Positions 36,551 through 44,640 of a stretch of 49,620 nt of DNA are shown here, piece by piece. Source of the stretch: Psychromonas sp. psych-6C06 (GTDB lineage: Bacteria; Pseudomonadota; Gammaproteobacteria; Enterobacterales; Psychromonadaceae); contig NZ_PIZM01000010.1 of assembly GCF_002835465.1 (NCBI RefSeq), forward strand, positions 1 to 49,620. Reading direction: 5' to 3'. The notes below the pieces were generated by a model. That model searched no databases. It was not told the DNA's origin and saw nothing but the letters and a program-made list of their open reading frames with translations. Within the stretch, counting starts at the first letter, position 1, and each line of letters begins with the position of its first letter. Position numbers and translations under genes: made by a program.

Positions 36551-37000
36551 TTAAAAAGATATTGCAGGGGGAGATTGCTTAGGAGCAAGACTTAAATAGG
36601 ATTTTTGTGAAGAAATAGAAACAATGAAAATAGAAACAGCAAAACTATAGTGCCTCATCCAGCTAATCATTGCGGCAATAAATATCGCGAAGAAAATAGC
36701 TGGATACTTAAATGCTTCTAACAATGGGCATTGATATTTACTTATTTGGTGAGCGCTTTCAGATTCAGCTAGTAACTGGTTGTTTTGTTTGACAATTCGA
36801 CTCATGCTAACCCATTTAAACCCGTCCTCTGAACACACGAGCACCTTGTCTCCAAGTAGTTCAGAAAGCCAGTTAGGCTGTTGAATCGTATTAATGTTAA
36901 GTGTCAAAAAAGCAGATAAATAAATTTGAAATAAAACAGAGCAGATAGCAAAAATTGCGACCTGCTGTTTTATAAAATTATTTATCCATTTGTTTTGCAT
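36551..37000 (-). CDS. DUF2946-like small membrane protein
   Basis: The protein has 149 residues with ATG 37000 (GGTG 7 bases upstream); a start at 37018 lacks a ribosome site. Two hydrophobic segments (about 14-34 and 95-115) frame a periplasmic part with CSEDGFKWVSMSRI and a QCPLLEAF segment. The family usually has a Cys-Pro-x-Cys here; the second Cys is replaced by Leu in this copy. DUF2946 genes often neighbour copper genes, which fits its place upstream of the Mbn-like operon on the same strand. The function is unknown. Confidence 0.6.
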   Translation of the reverse strand: MQNKWINNFIKQQVAIFAICSVLFQIYLSAFLTLNINTIQQPNWLSELLGDKVLVCSEDGFKWVSMSRIVKQNNQLLAESESAHQISKYQCPLLEAFKYPAIFFAIFIAAMISWMRHYSFAVSIFIVSISSQKSYLSLAPKQSPPAISF

Positions 37001-37089
37001 AATATTCACCGAATCCATTCGCGCGAAATATTAGCAAAACCTTATATAAAATGTAACTACATTATGCAAATATTTAACAAACTATTAAC

Positions 37090-38001
37090 CTAACCGCCAG
37101 AAGATTGGGCTAATTCTTTTTGAATAGAAGCAAGCTCCATTAATGCATATTTATATTCAATAAACTCATGGATATTAGTTGTAGTTGCTAGTTTAAAGTA
37201 ATAAATGGCTTTATCTAAATTACCGGCAAGTTTATGCCAATAACCAAGATAAAAATATGCTTCACAAAGGCGCTCTGCCATCTGTTTATTACTATTCACA
37301 CCCTGAGATATTGATTCAAAGAACTCTTTCTCTGTTGTTCTCTCTGCAATTACATCCACAATGGTCCATGCATAACGATTATCTTCTGTTGTTATAGCTT
37401 GCATTTGCAAGTCAGCGAGTGCGGTGGCTTCATCGATTTTACTATCAATAACATATCGCCATAAGGTCCGGTAAGGATCATTTTTATCAAGTTGATAAAA
37501 TTTATTAATATCACGTGAAGCAAGAGGATATCGTTTAACATGATATAAGCCGATAGCACGATGTAAATAACTATATTGCATCTTATCGGATAACTCTAAC
37601 GCGGCATCAAACGCATCAAATGCTTCGTCATAAGATTGGGCTAACAATAAGTAAACACCCAATGAATTATAGGCTTCGGGAAAAGCAGGAAAAGTATTAA
37701 TCGACTGCGTAAAGTCGTAACGGCTGTGAGCACTGAGCCCCATACGGTCATATATAATACCGCGCTCATAAAATAACAGTGCTTTTTGTTGTTTTTCACC
37801 TTTATGCTCAGAAATTAGTTGATTTAGACGTAATAGCTTAACTTCATCTTGATAATCAATTTGTACGGCAGTTGCAATAGGTAAAACAACCATGGGATTA
37901 TTATTGTCTATTTGACGTTGCTCTTTTTCCGGTAATGTCCCGCATGCAGTTACTAGCAGAATCAATGGCAGTAAGGCGAATGTTGATAATTGCAATTTCA
38001 T
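37090..38001 (-). CDS. nlpI: Lipoprotein NlpI
   Basis: The protein has 303 residues (E. coli 294). The lipobox is LLVTAC (Cys20). TPR helices follow, including ALLFYERGIIYDRMGL, FPEAYNSLGVYLLLAQSYDEAFDAFDA split at the repeat border, and YFYLGYWHKLAGNLDKAIYYF. It is an outer-membrane adaptor that binds Prc and peptidoglycan hydrolases and controls cell-wall growth. In many relatives nlpI follows pnp, but pnp is not seen here. Confidence 0.93.
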   Translation of the reverse strand: MKLQLSTFALLPLILLVTACGTLPEKEQRQIDNNNPMVVLPIATAVQIDYQDEVKLLRLNQLISEHKGEKQQKALLFYERGIIYDRMGLSAHSRYDFTQSINTFPAFPEAYNSLGVYLLLAQSYDEAFDAFDAALELSDKMQYSYLHRAIGLYHVKRYPLASRDINKFYQLDKNDPYRTLWRYVIDSKIDEATALADLQMQAITTEDNRYAWTIVDVIAERTTEKEFFESISQGVNSNKQMAERLCEAYFYLGYWHKLAGNLDKAIYYFKLATTTNIHEFIEYKYALMELASIQKELAQSSGG

Positions 38002-38128
38002 GAATAAACCCTTAAATATAGGAGCTTTAAGAGTGAACTATAATAATAATAAAGTAAAGGAGGATAATGAGTTGAACATGAAAAGTAAGAAGAATTAAAG
38101 CTTTTAACGTGAAATTACAAAGAAAAAC

Positions 38129-38830
38129 CTAAAAGCAACGACCTGCTCTGCACAGTTTAACTTTATTTTTCAAATACCTTTGAGCGATATTTATTTTATC
38201 TTTCTGCTGTGTTTCTTGAATCACATCAGGCACCTTACCCTCCTCTATCTCAAAGGAGTCGACTGACCACTTTATAGCAATCATGTAGATGCTGTTTTCA
38301 CCGCGCATTATTTTATAATACCCTAGCTCACCGCGTTTAGTGTCGCGCTTATAAGAACATGCATATTGCCCATAAAAAACGGTATCAGGTAACTTCTTCG
38401 CCAACTTAGGTTGATAGATTAATGCGTTTGCACAGATACTTTCGATAATATCTTCTACCGATATTGCAAATCGTTGCACGCTCATGGACTGAGGTAGGTT
38501 GGTTAATTTTTGTTGATTAATCGAAGAGTGCATTTCTGAAGCAGAGGGTGAAATAGGCTCATATTCGATTTCAAAAAAGCGCTCTAGCTTTAAATCTTTA
38601 GTTTTTTGCCAGCCATTTTTCCACCCCGTATAGCGTGGAGTGATAAAACGCTCTTCTTCGCTAACTTCGGGCTCTATATCAGTATCGTCGAGATCTAAAT
38701 TAATAACTTGACTACTACAAGGGGTTGTTGAATAGCGCACTACACCATCTTCATCGCACTTATATACCTCTGCATAGACGGGCGCAGTGAAAATAAGTAT
38801 CAGTATGAATACAGCGGAGTGGATAAACAT
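38129..38830 (-). CDS. DUF4124 domain exported protein
   Basis: The protein has 233 residues. A signal peptide (MFIHSAVFILILIFTAPVYA) is followed by the DUF4124 start VYKCDEDGVVRYSTTPC, a small beta-rich motif with two Cys. The rest is not recognised. It holds further Cys, including two in a late CRAGRCF segment that may form disulfides. It is periplasmic by prediction. It precedes nlpI by 127 bases on the same strand, but a shared transcript is uncertain. Confidence 0.75.
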   Translation of the reverse strand: MFIHSAVFILILIFTAPVYAEVYKCDEDGVVRYSTTPCSSQVINLDLDDTDIEPEVSEEERFITPRYTGWKNGWQKTKDLKLERFFEIEYEPISPSASEMHSSINQQKLTNLPQSMSVQRFAISVEDIIESICANALIYQPKLAKKLPDTVFYGQYACSYKRDTKRGELGYYKIMRGENSIYMIAIKWSVDSFEIEEGKVPDVIQETQQKDKINIAQRYLKNKVKLCRAGRCF

Positions 38831-38922
38831 ATATATAAAAAGAACCTTTATTCCTTTGAGTTACTTTAGCTTACTTCTTATTTGAAAATAGAGAAAGAAA
38901 ATTGCCTTAATTGTTTATGATT

Positions 38923-39204
38923 TTATTCTAAATCAACCTGATAAATATCGTTATTGGAACTTGCAAACTGCTCCTTTAAAACAGATTTTTTCTCCATGTA
39001 GATCTCACCACCTTTAGCAATGCTAAAGTGATCGGGTTTATCATTATGTAAACTTTGGTAAGCCATGATTAACTGCAGCGTATCTGCTTTTTGGTTTTCA
39101 TCTAGCTTGTTACCATCTAACCATTTACCTGTTTCAACCGCTTGTTTTAGTTGCTGATAAAGTTCAGGAGATAAGTTTTTAGCATACTCTGTAATATTTG
39201 ACAC
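38923..39204 (-). CDS. yeaC: YeaC family protein (DUF1315)
   Basis: The protein has 93 residues, as in E. coli YeaC (90). The shared core is AVETGKWLDGNKLDENQKADTLQLI, broken up here at natural points, with YQSLHND after it. The start codon is GTG 39204, which aligns with the family start; a clear ribosome site is not seen. Function is unknown. It sits about 10 kb from gapA here, whereas the two are near neighbours in E. coli. Confidence 0.85.
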   Translation of the reverse strand: MSNITEYAKNLSPELYQQLKQAVETGKWLDGNKLDENQKADTLQLIMAYQSLHNDKPDHFSIAKGGEIYMEKKSVLKEQFASSNNDIYQVDLE

Positions 39205-39273
39205 CCAAAATACCCACTATTATTATAAATTGTTCTAAGCTAAGTATATTGATTTAATAGAAGATTTCTACCT

Positions 39274-40116
39274 ATGATTATTAAGACAGCGATTCAACTC
39301 TCAATTGTATCGGTTACTATGCTACTTACGGCCTGTGATTCTTTCAGAAATGACGACATAAACAGCATTTGTAAAGACTCACCAGAGTTATGCGCAGATA
39401 TACATAAAATTGGCGACTGCCGCTTTAAACGTACAACGGTTATTAGAGCCCGCTATTACGATAAAATTGAACCATCAGAAGATAACCAACGGAAACTGCT
39501 AAATGAACTTGATGAATATGAGTCATGTCTAGAGTTAACGCTTTTCATGCAATTTACGCGAAATAAAGTGCGTAAGCAAAAACGAGTTGAAAACTACTTA
39601 ACAGCACAAAAATTAATGCAAGAGCAATTACTTGAAAGCAAGGGTACACAGGATCCAATGCTCGCCTACTACCTATGGACACGGCATCAAGATCTCAAAG
39701 CACGGGAGGTGTTTTTATCAGCTGCGACTAAAGAGGATGTTACGGATACGCGGTTACTCTTTAAACTTGCAACCGTTAATGCACAATCAGATCCCCAACA
39801 GGCACTTACGATTTTTTATAGAGCATTAAAGAGTAGCCAGTCGTTAGAGGAGATCCCGCACTCTAGTTACGCCATTATCATGACGATATTTTATCAGCAT
39901 AAACAGTTTGAAGAGGCTTATGTATGGGCTTTATTAGCAGAGGAAGAAGACGAAGAGGATGAATTTCCAATCAATTTAGAACTTATTTTAAAAAAAGGGA
40001 TCGTAAGCGGTGATAAAGTAATTCGTAATGAAGTCCAGCTAGAGGATAAGGCTGAATATTATTATAAACTATTGAAATCAGGTAAGTTTAATGAACAGGC
40101 TCCAATTTTAAAATAG
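39274..40116 (+). CDS. DUF2989 family lipoprotein
   Basis: The protein has 280 residues. The signal ends in a lipobox (MLLTAC, Cys21). The segments RFKRTTVIRARYY, YESCLELTLFMQFTRNK, and TPR-like helices (LAYYLWTRHQDLKAREVFL, QALTIFYRALK) follow; an acidic EEEDEEDEF run is near 225-235. It is known mainly from marine gammaproteobacteria. It probably acts as an envelope protein-protein adaptor, but no function is established. It is divergent from yeaC. Confidence 0.78.
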   Translation: MIIKTAIQLSIVSVTMLLTACDSFRNDDINSICKDSPELCADIHKIGDCRFKRTTVIRARYYDKIEPSEDNQRKLLNELDEYESCLELTLFMQFTRNKVRKQKRVENYLTAQKLMQEQLLESKGTQDPMLAYYLWTRHQDLKAREVFLSAATKEDVTDTRLLFKLATVNAQSDPQQALTIFYRALKSSQSLEEIPHSSYAIIMTIFYQHKQFEEAYVWALLAEEEDEEDEFPINLELILKKGIVSGDKVIRNEVQLEDKAEYYYKLLKSGKFNEQAPILK

Positions 40117-40128
40117 CAACAAATATAA

Positions 40129-40152
40129 AAAAAGGCCCATCAGGCCTTTTTT
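40129..40152. terminator. Bidirectional terminator between the DUF2989 gene and glgX
   Basis: AAAAAGGCC and GGCCTTTTTT form a stem around a short loop, with A and T runs on either side, between two convergent genes. Confidence 0.92.
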
Positions 40153-40172
40153 CATTTCTTATTAACTGAAAC

Positions 40173-42284
40173 TTAGCGTAAGTGCCTAATACATTTTAGA
40201 AGCATTAAAGAATGCCCCTTCAAGTGCACTGATTCACGGCAATTTAGCTGTTCATCTACAAGTTGCCCGCTCTCACAAGCAGTATCAACTTTGACTTTCC
40301 AAATAAGGCCTTTTTTCAATTCAGGCAACTTACACCCTATTTGATAACTTGAAGCATTTAAAATCACAAACCAATGCTCACCTGTTGTGCTAGCTTCCCT
40401 TAACTCAACAGCAATTGCCTGTGAGTTATGCGCATGCCAATCCACAGCTTCCATCAAATAGCCATCAGGGTGATACCATTTTACTAAGTCTGAGTTTTCA
40501 CATCCATTTAAGCAGTCATCACTAAGTACTAACTTGCCAAATAAACGTGACTCTCGGCGCAATTTGATTGTCGCAGAAGTAAAATCAAACAGCTGTTGGT
40601 CTACTTTTGCAAGCTTCCAACTTAACCAAGTTATTTTATTGTCTTGGCAATAGGCATTATTATTTCCTGATTGATGGTTGCCCATCTCATCACCAGCTAA
40701 AAAGTGCGGTGTTCCCTGTGATAATAAAAGAGTGGTGATCAGGTTGCGCTTTTGTTGCTCTCTTAAGGCATTAATACGTGGATTATCCGTATCACCTTCA
40801 GCGCCATAATTTGCCGATAGGTTATTACCGTGTCCATCACGATTATTTTCTTCATTGGCAAGGTTATGCCGATCCGCATAAGAAACAAGGTCATCGAGGG
40901 TAAAACCATCATGGTAGCAAATGTAATTGACACTTGTTGAGTTAGAACGGTAATGTTTTGCAAACATATCACGAGAGCCTAACAAGCGAGTCGCTACATC
41001 TGCGACATGTCCCGTATCACCTCGCCAAAATGAGCGTAGTGTGTCTCGGAAGCGGTCATTGCATTCAAGCCAATCACTTGGAAAACCACCTAAGCGGTAA
41101 CCACCTGGGCCAATATCCCATGGCTCAGCAATCAGCTTAACTTTGCTCAGGACAGGATCTTGTAATAAAGACTTGAAGAATGCACTCTGTTCATTAAAAC
41201 CATTCTCTTCTCGCGCTAGTGTTACCGCTAAATCAAATCTGAAACCATCAACCTGCATCTCTGTTACCCAATAACGTAAAGAGTCTAAGACTAATTTCAA
41301 AGTCCATGGGTTATTAAGATTTACCGTATTACCGCACCCCGAATGGTTACTGTGATTTAGGTAATCGGGTGCTCCACTATTTGCGTGTTTTTCAAAAGTA
41401 TAATAATGACGATTATCAAAACCTTTAAAACTTAAAATAGCACCATCAATACCTGACTCTGCAGTATGGTTGTAAACTACATCTAGAATAACTTCAATAC
41501 CTGCTTGATGAAGCTCTTTAACCATCGTTTTAAACTCATTCACCGCATCGTATTGTGCATATCGACATTCCGGTGAAAAGAAGTTGATCGGGTTATACCC
41601 CCAATAATTAGTTAAACCCAGAGCTTTCAAACGAGGCTCGCTCATAAAACTGAAAACAGGCATAATTTGTAAACTAGTGATGCCTAGCTTTTTATAGTGC
41701 GCGATACTTGCAGGGGCTGATAACCCCAAATATTTGCCCCTTTTTGCAAGAGGTATCGCTTCATTAAGCTGGCTAAAGCCTTTTACATGCACCTCATAAA
41801 GAATTCGTTCATCATCAAGAATAACCGGCTTTTTAGTACCTTCCCAATCAAAAGTCCCATCTATCACCATCGATTTAGAAATGTGCAAGCCATCAGCTTT
41901 GTTTTCTAATGTTTCAAAGCTATGCTGCACACGATTTAATGCTTTTGCGTAGGGGTCGATTAACAAATTATCAGGATCGAACATCATCCCATTAGCAGGA
42001 TCATTTTCACCGTAAACACGATAACCATATAGTTGTCCCGCTTTGACATTGTGCACAAAAATACTCCACATATGCCCTAACTTTACATCCAAGGCATAAC
42101 GTGAGACCTCATTTTCACACTTATCAAAAAGACATAGCTCAATACGAAATGCCCCTAAACTATAAACTGAAAAGTGGCAACCTTTCCCATCTTCATCTAA
42201 GTGTGCACCAAGTGGCAAAAATTGCCCACTTGATACAGAAAATGGGTGCTCATGAGTACTTAAAGTCAGTAATTCATCACGCAC
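40173..42284 (-). CDS. glgX: Glycogen debranching enzyme GlgX
   Basis: The protein has 703 residues (E. coli 657). A CBM48 domain starts near GCHFSVYSLGAFRIELCLF. The GH13 barrel has DVVYNHTAE, DGFRFDLAV (nucleophile Asp), IAEPWDIGPGGY (acid Glu) and YICYHDGFTLDDL. It cuts alpha-1,6 branches of phosphorylase-limited glycogen. The start is GTG 42284, directly after the glgB stop (TAAGTG) with AGGG 8 bases upstream; no nearby ATG would keep the N-terminal residues. The gene closes the malQ-glgB-glgX operon. Confidence 0.94.
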   Translation of the reverse strand: MRDELLTLSTHEHPFSVSSGQFLPLGAHLDEDGKGCHFSVYSLGAFRIELCLFDKCENEVSRYALDVKLGHMWSIFVHNVKAGQLYGYRVYGENDPANGMMFDPDNLLIDPYAKALNRVQHSFETLENKADGLHISKSMVIDGTFDWEGTKKPVILDDERILYEVHVKGFSQLNEAIPLAKRGKYLGLSAPASIAHYKKLGITSLQIMPVFSFMSEPRLKALGLTNYWGYNPINFFSPECRYAQYDAVNEFKTMVKELHQAGIEVILDVVYNHTAESGIDGAILSFKGFDNRHYYTFEKHANSGAPDYLNHSNHSGCGNTVNLNNPWTLKLVLDSLRYWVTEMQVDGFRFDLAVTLAREENGFNEQSAFFKSLLQDPVLSKVKLIAEPWDIGPGGYRLGGFPSDWLECNDRFRDTLRSFWRGDTGHVADVATRLLGSRDMFAKHYRSNSTSVNYICYHDGFTLDDLVSYADRHNLANEENNRDGHGNNLSANYGAEGDTDNPRINALREQQKRNLITTLLLSQGTPHFLAGDEMGNHQSGNNNAYCQDNKITWLSWKLAKVDQQLFDFTSATIKLRRESRLFGKLVLSDDCLNGCENSDLVKWYHPDGYLMEAVDWHAHNSQAIAVELREASTTGEHWFVILNASSYQIGCKLPELKKGLIWKVKVDTACESGQLVDEQLNCRESVHLKGHSLMLLKCIRHLR

Positions 42285-44630
42285 TTAACTACCCTTTTTT
42301 TGTAAATACACAGTTGATAACGGCGGTAAATTTACCGTAAATGAATATGCTTTTCCTTGCCACTCATGTTCTGTCGCAACAAAAACACCCATTTTATCCC
42401 CCATTGCAAAGTTACTTCCCCAATAATAGTGACTATCTGAGTTTAAAATAACTTCATATTCTCCTGCTTCGCTTACTGGCACTCGGTAACCCTCACGTGG
42501 AATTGGCGTAAAGTTTGATAAACAAATCACCTGTTTATCTTGCTTCGCATTCTTGCGTATAAAAGAGAATACGCTATTTTCGCCATCACTATGATCTAAC
42601 CACTCAAATCCATCAGTACTGTAATCAAGTTCATAAAATGCACTATTTGATTTGTATAGATGGTTAAGATCTTTAATCAGTAGTTGTTGTCCCGCATGCT
42701 TATCGTAGTCTAAAAGGTGCCAATCTAAACTACCATCATGGTTCCACTCACGACTTTGCGCAATTTCAGCCCCCATGAAATTTAATTTTTTCCCTGGATG
42801 CGCATACATATAACCAGAATAAGCACGTAAGTTAGCCGCAGCTTGCCACTCATCCCCAGGCATTTTATCAATCATACTTTTTTTGCCGTGTACGACCTCA
42901 TCATGAGAAATAGGCAACACAAAATGCTCGTTATAATGATATACCATGGCAAAAGTCATCTCATGATGATGATATTTACGGTACATAGGATCCTGCTCTA
43001 CATAACTCAAAGTGTCATGCATCCAGCCCATATTCCATTTAAAACCAAAACCTAAACCACCCTCAAAGGTAGGTTTAGAAACACCTGCGAATGCAGTTGA
43101 TTCTTCAGCGATAGTCATAGCATGAGGATATTGTGCATACACCTCTTCATTAAACCATTTTAATAAACTAATCGCTTCATAGTTATGGTTACCACCATCA
43201 ACATTAGGCACCCACTCGCCTTCATTACGCGAGTAATCCCAGTACAGCATCGAGGCAACAGCATCAACTCGCAAACCATCAACATGGAATTTATCAAGCC
43301 AGATCAGTGCACTAGCAACTAAAAATTGACGAACATTGTCGCGGCCAAAGTCATAAATATATGAGTTCCAATCAGGGTGCCAACCACGGCGAGGATCTTC
43401 ATATTCATACAAAGGCGTGCCATCAAATCGCGCTAAACCATGAGGGTCTGCAGGGAAATGAGCAGGTACCCAATCAACGATAATGCCAATACCCGCTTGG
43501 TGAGCTTGGTCGATAAAATATTTTAAATCATCAGCATCACCGAAACGACTTGTTGCTGCAAATAAACCAACTGGTTGATAGCCCCATGAGCCATCAAATG
43601 GAAACTCTGAAATAGGCATCACTTCGAGGTGGGTATAGCCCATCTCAACTAAATATGGAATCAAGTCAGCAGCGAGTTCACGGTACGTAAGCATCCGTTC
43701 AACGCCTTCTTCGTTCTTACGCTTCCAAGAACCTAAATGCACTTCATAAATACTCATAGCAGCAAAGCGTTTATCGCCCTGCTGTGATTCACGCCATGCA
43801 TCATCATTCCATTGATACTGGTCATGGTCCACGACAATGGAAGCATGAGAAGGATATTGTTCCGCTTGAAAACCAACTGGGTCGGCTTTATGAGGAAGGC
43901 GATTGCCTAGGCCATCTTTTAATTCAAATTTATAAGCGCAACCAGCAGAAATTCCTGGTACAAATAATACCCAGTGGCCACACCAGCTTCGTTGCATTGG
44001 TTGGCGCTGACCATCCCAGTGATTCAACTCAGTAATCAGGCTAACACTAGATGCATTTGGCGCATATACAATAAATCGTACACCGCTAATGTTGAGATCA
44101 TGAGAGGTTACAATCTTAAGTTGAGCCCCCAACGTTTTGTAAACATTTTGAGGTGCTTCGTGTAGTGTTGATAAACCGTCAAAAGCAATATCATGAAATT
44201 GATAAGGGTCGATAAATCGATGTTCTGCACCTTTATATATAGCATTAAATTCATAAGTAAACTTTTCTTTAAGCGATGGAAGCGCTAATTCAAAAAGCCC
44301 AGCTTCATCAATTTTGACCAGCTCTGCGATCGCTTTATTTTCGCCTAATTTAAAAAGCTCAACCTTATCTGCATCAGGTAACCAAGCACGTAAAATATAA
44401 CCTCCTGAAGTAGATGGTATTAGACCTAAACGCTCAAAAGGATTATTCAATTTTGCTTCTTTTAGAAGCGAAATTAATGATGCATGCTCGATATGAAGTG
44501 ACTCCTGTTTCTTGACAACATTCGCAGGTGCTAGTTTAGCGCTTGTTTGTTTAGCCACTGCCTTTTTGGTAACCCCTTTTTTACTTGTTACTTTCTTGTC
44601 CGCTACTTTTTTAGTCACTTTTTTGTTCAT
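42285..44630 (-). CDS. glgB: 1,4-alpha-glucan branching enzyme GlgB
   Basis: The protein has 781 residues (E. coli 728). The first 45 residues are a Lys/Ala-rich, low-complexity extension (KKVTKKVADKKVTSKKG, then KKAVAKQTSAKLAPA). An N1 domain (about 55-145) and a CBM48 domain (about 165-265) follow. The GH13 barrel holds VDWVPAHFP, DGLRVDAVASMLYWDYSR, TIAEESTAF and LPISHDEVVHGK, so the catalytic residues are present. It makes alpha-1,6 branch points in glycogen. The gene lies 10 bases after malQ. The role of the extension is unknown: nucleic-acid or membrane contact are guesses. Confidence 0.95.
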   Translation of the reverse strand: MNKKVTKKVADKKVTSKKGVTKKAVAKQTSAKLAPANVVKKQESLHIEHASLISLLKEAKLNNPFERLGLIPSTSGGYILRAWLPDADKVELFKLGENKAIAELVKIDEAGLFELALPSLKEKFTYEFNAIYKGAEHRFIDPYQFHDIAFDGLSTLHEAPQNVYKTLGAQLKIVTSHDLNISGVRFIVYAPNASSVSLITELNHWDGQRQPMQRSWCGHWVLFVPGISAGCAYKFELKDGLGNRLPHKADPVGFQAEQYPSHASIVVDHDQYQWNDDAWRESQQGDKRFAAMSIYEVHLGSWKRKNEEGVERMLTYRELAADLIPYLVEMGYTHLEVMPISEFPFDGSWGYQPVGLFAATSRFGDADDLKYFIDQAHQAGIGIIVDWVPAHFPADPHGLARFDGTPLYEYEDPRRGWHPDWNSYIYDFGRDNVRQFLVASALIWLDKFHVDGLRVDAVASMLYWDYSRNEGEWVPNVDGGNHNYEAISLLKWFNEEVYAQYPHAMTIAEESTAFAGVSKPTFEGGLGFGFKWNMGWMHDTLSYVEQDPMYRKYHHHEMTFAMVYHYNEHFVLPISHDEVVHGKKSMIDKMPGDEWQAAANLRAYSGYMYAHPGKKLNFMGAEIAQSREWNHDGSLDWHLLDYDKHAGQQLLIKDLNHLYKSNSAFYELDYSTDGFEWLDHSDGENSVFSFIRKNAKQDKQVICLSNFTPIPREGYRVPVSEAGEYEVILNSDSHYYWGSNFAMGDKMGVFVATEHEWQGKAYSFTVNLPPLSTVYLQKKGS

Positions 44631-44640
44631 AATTTATAAC

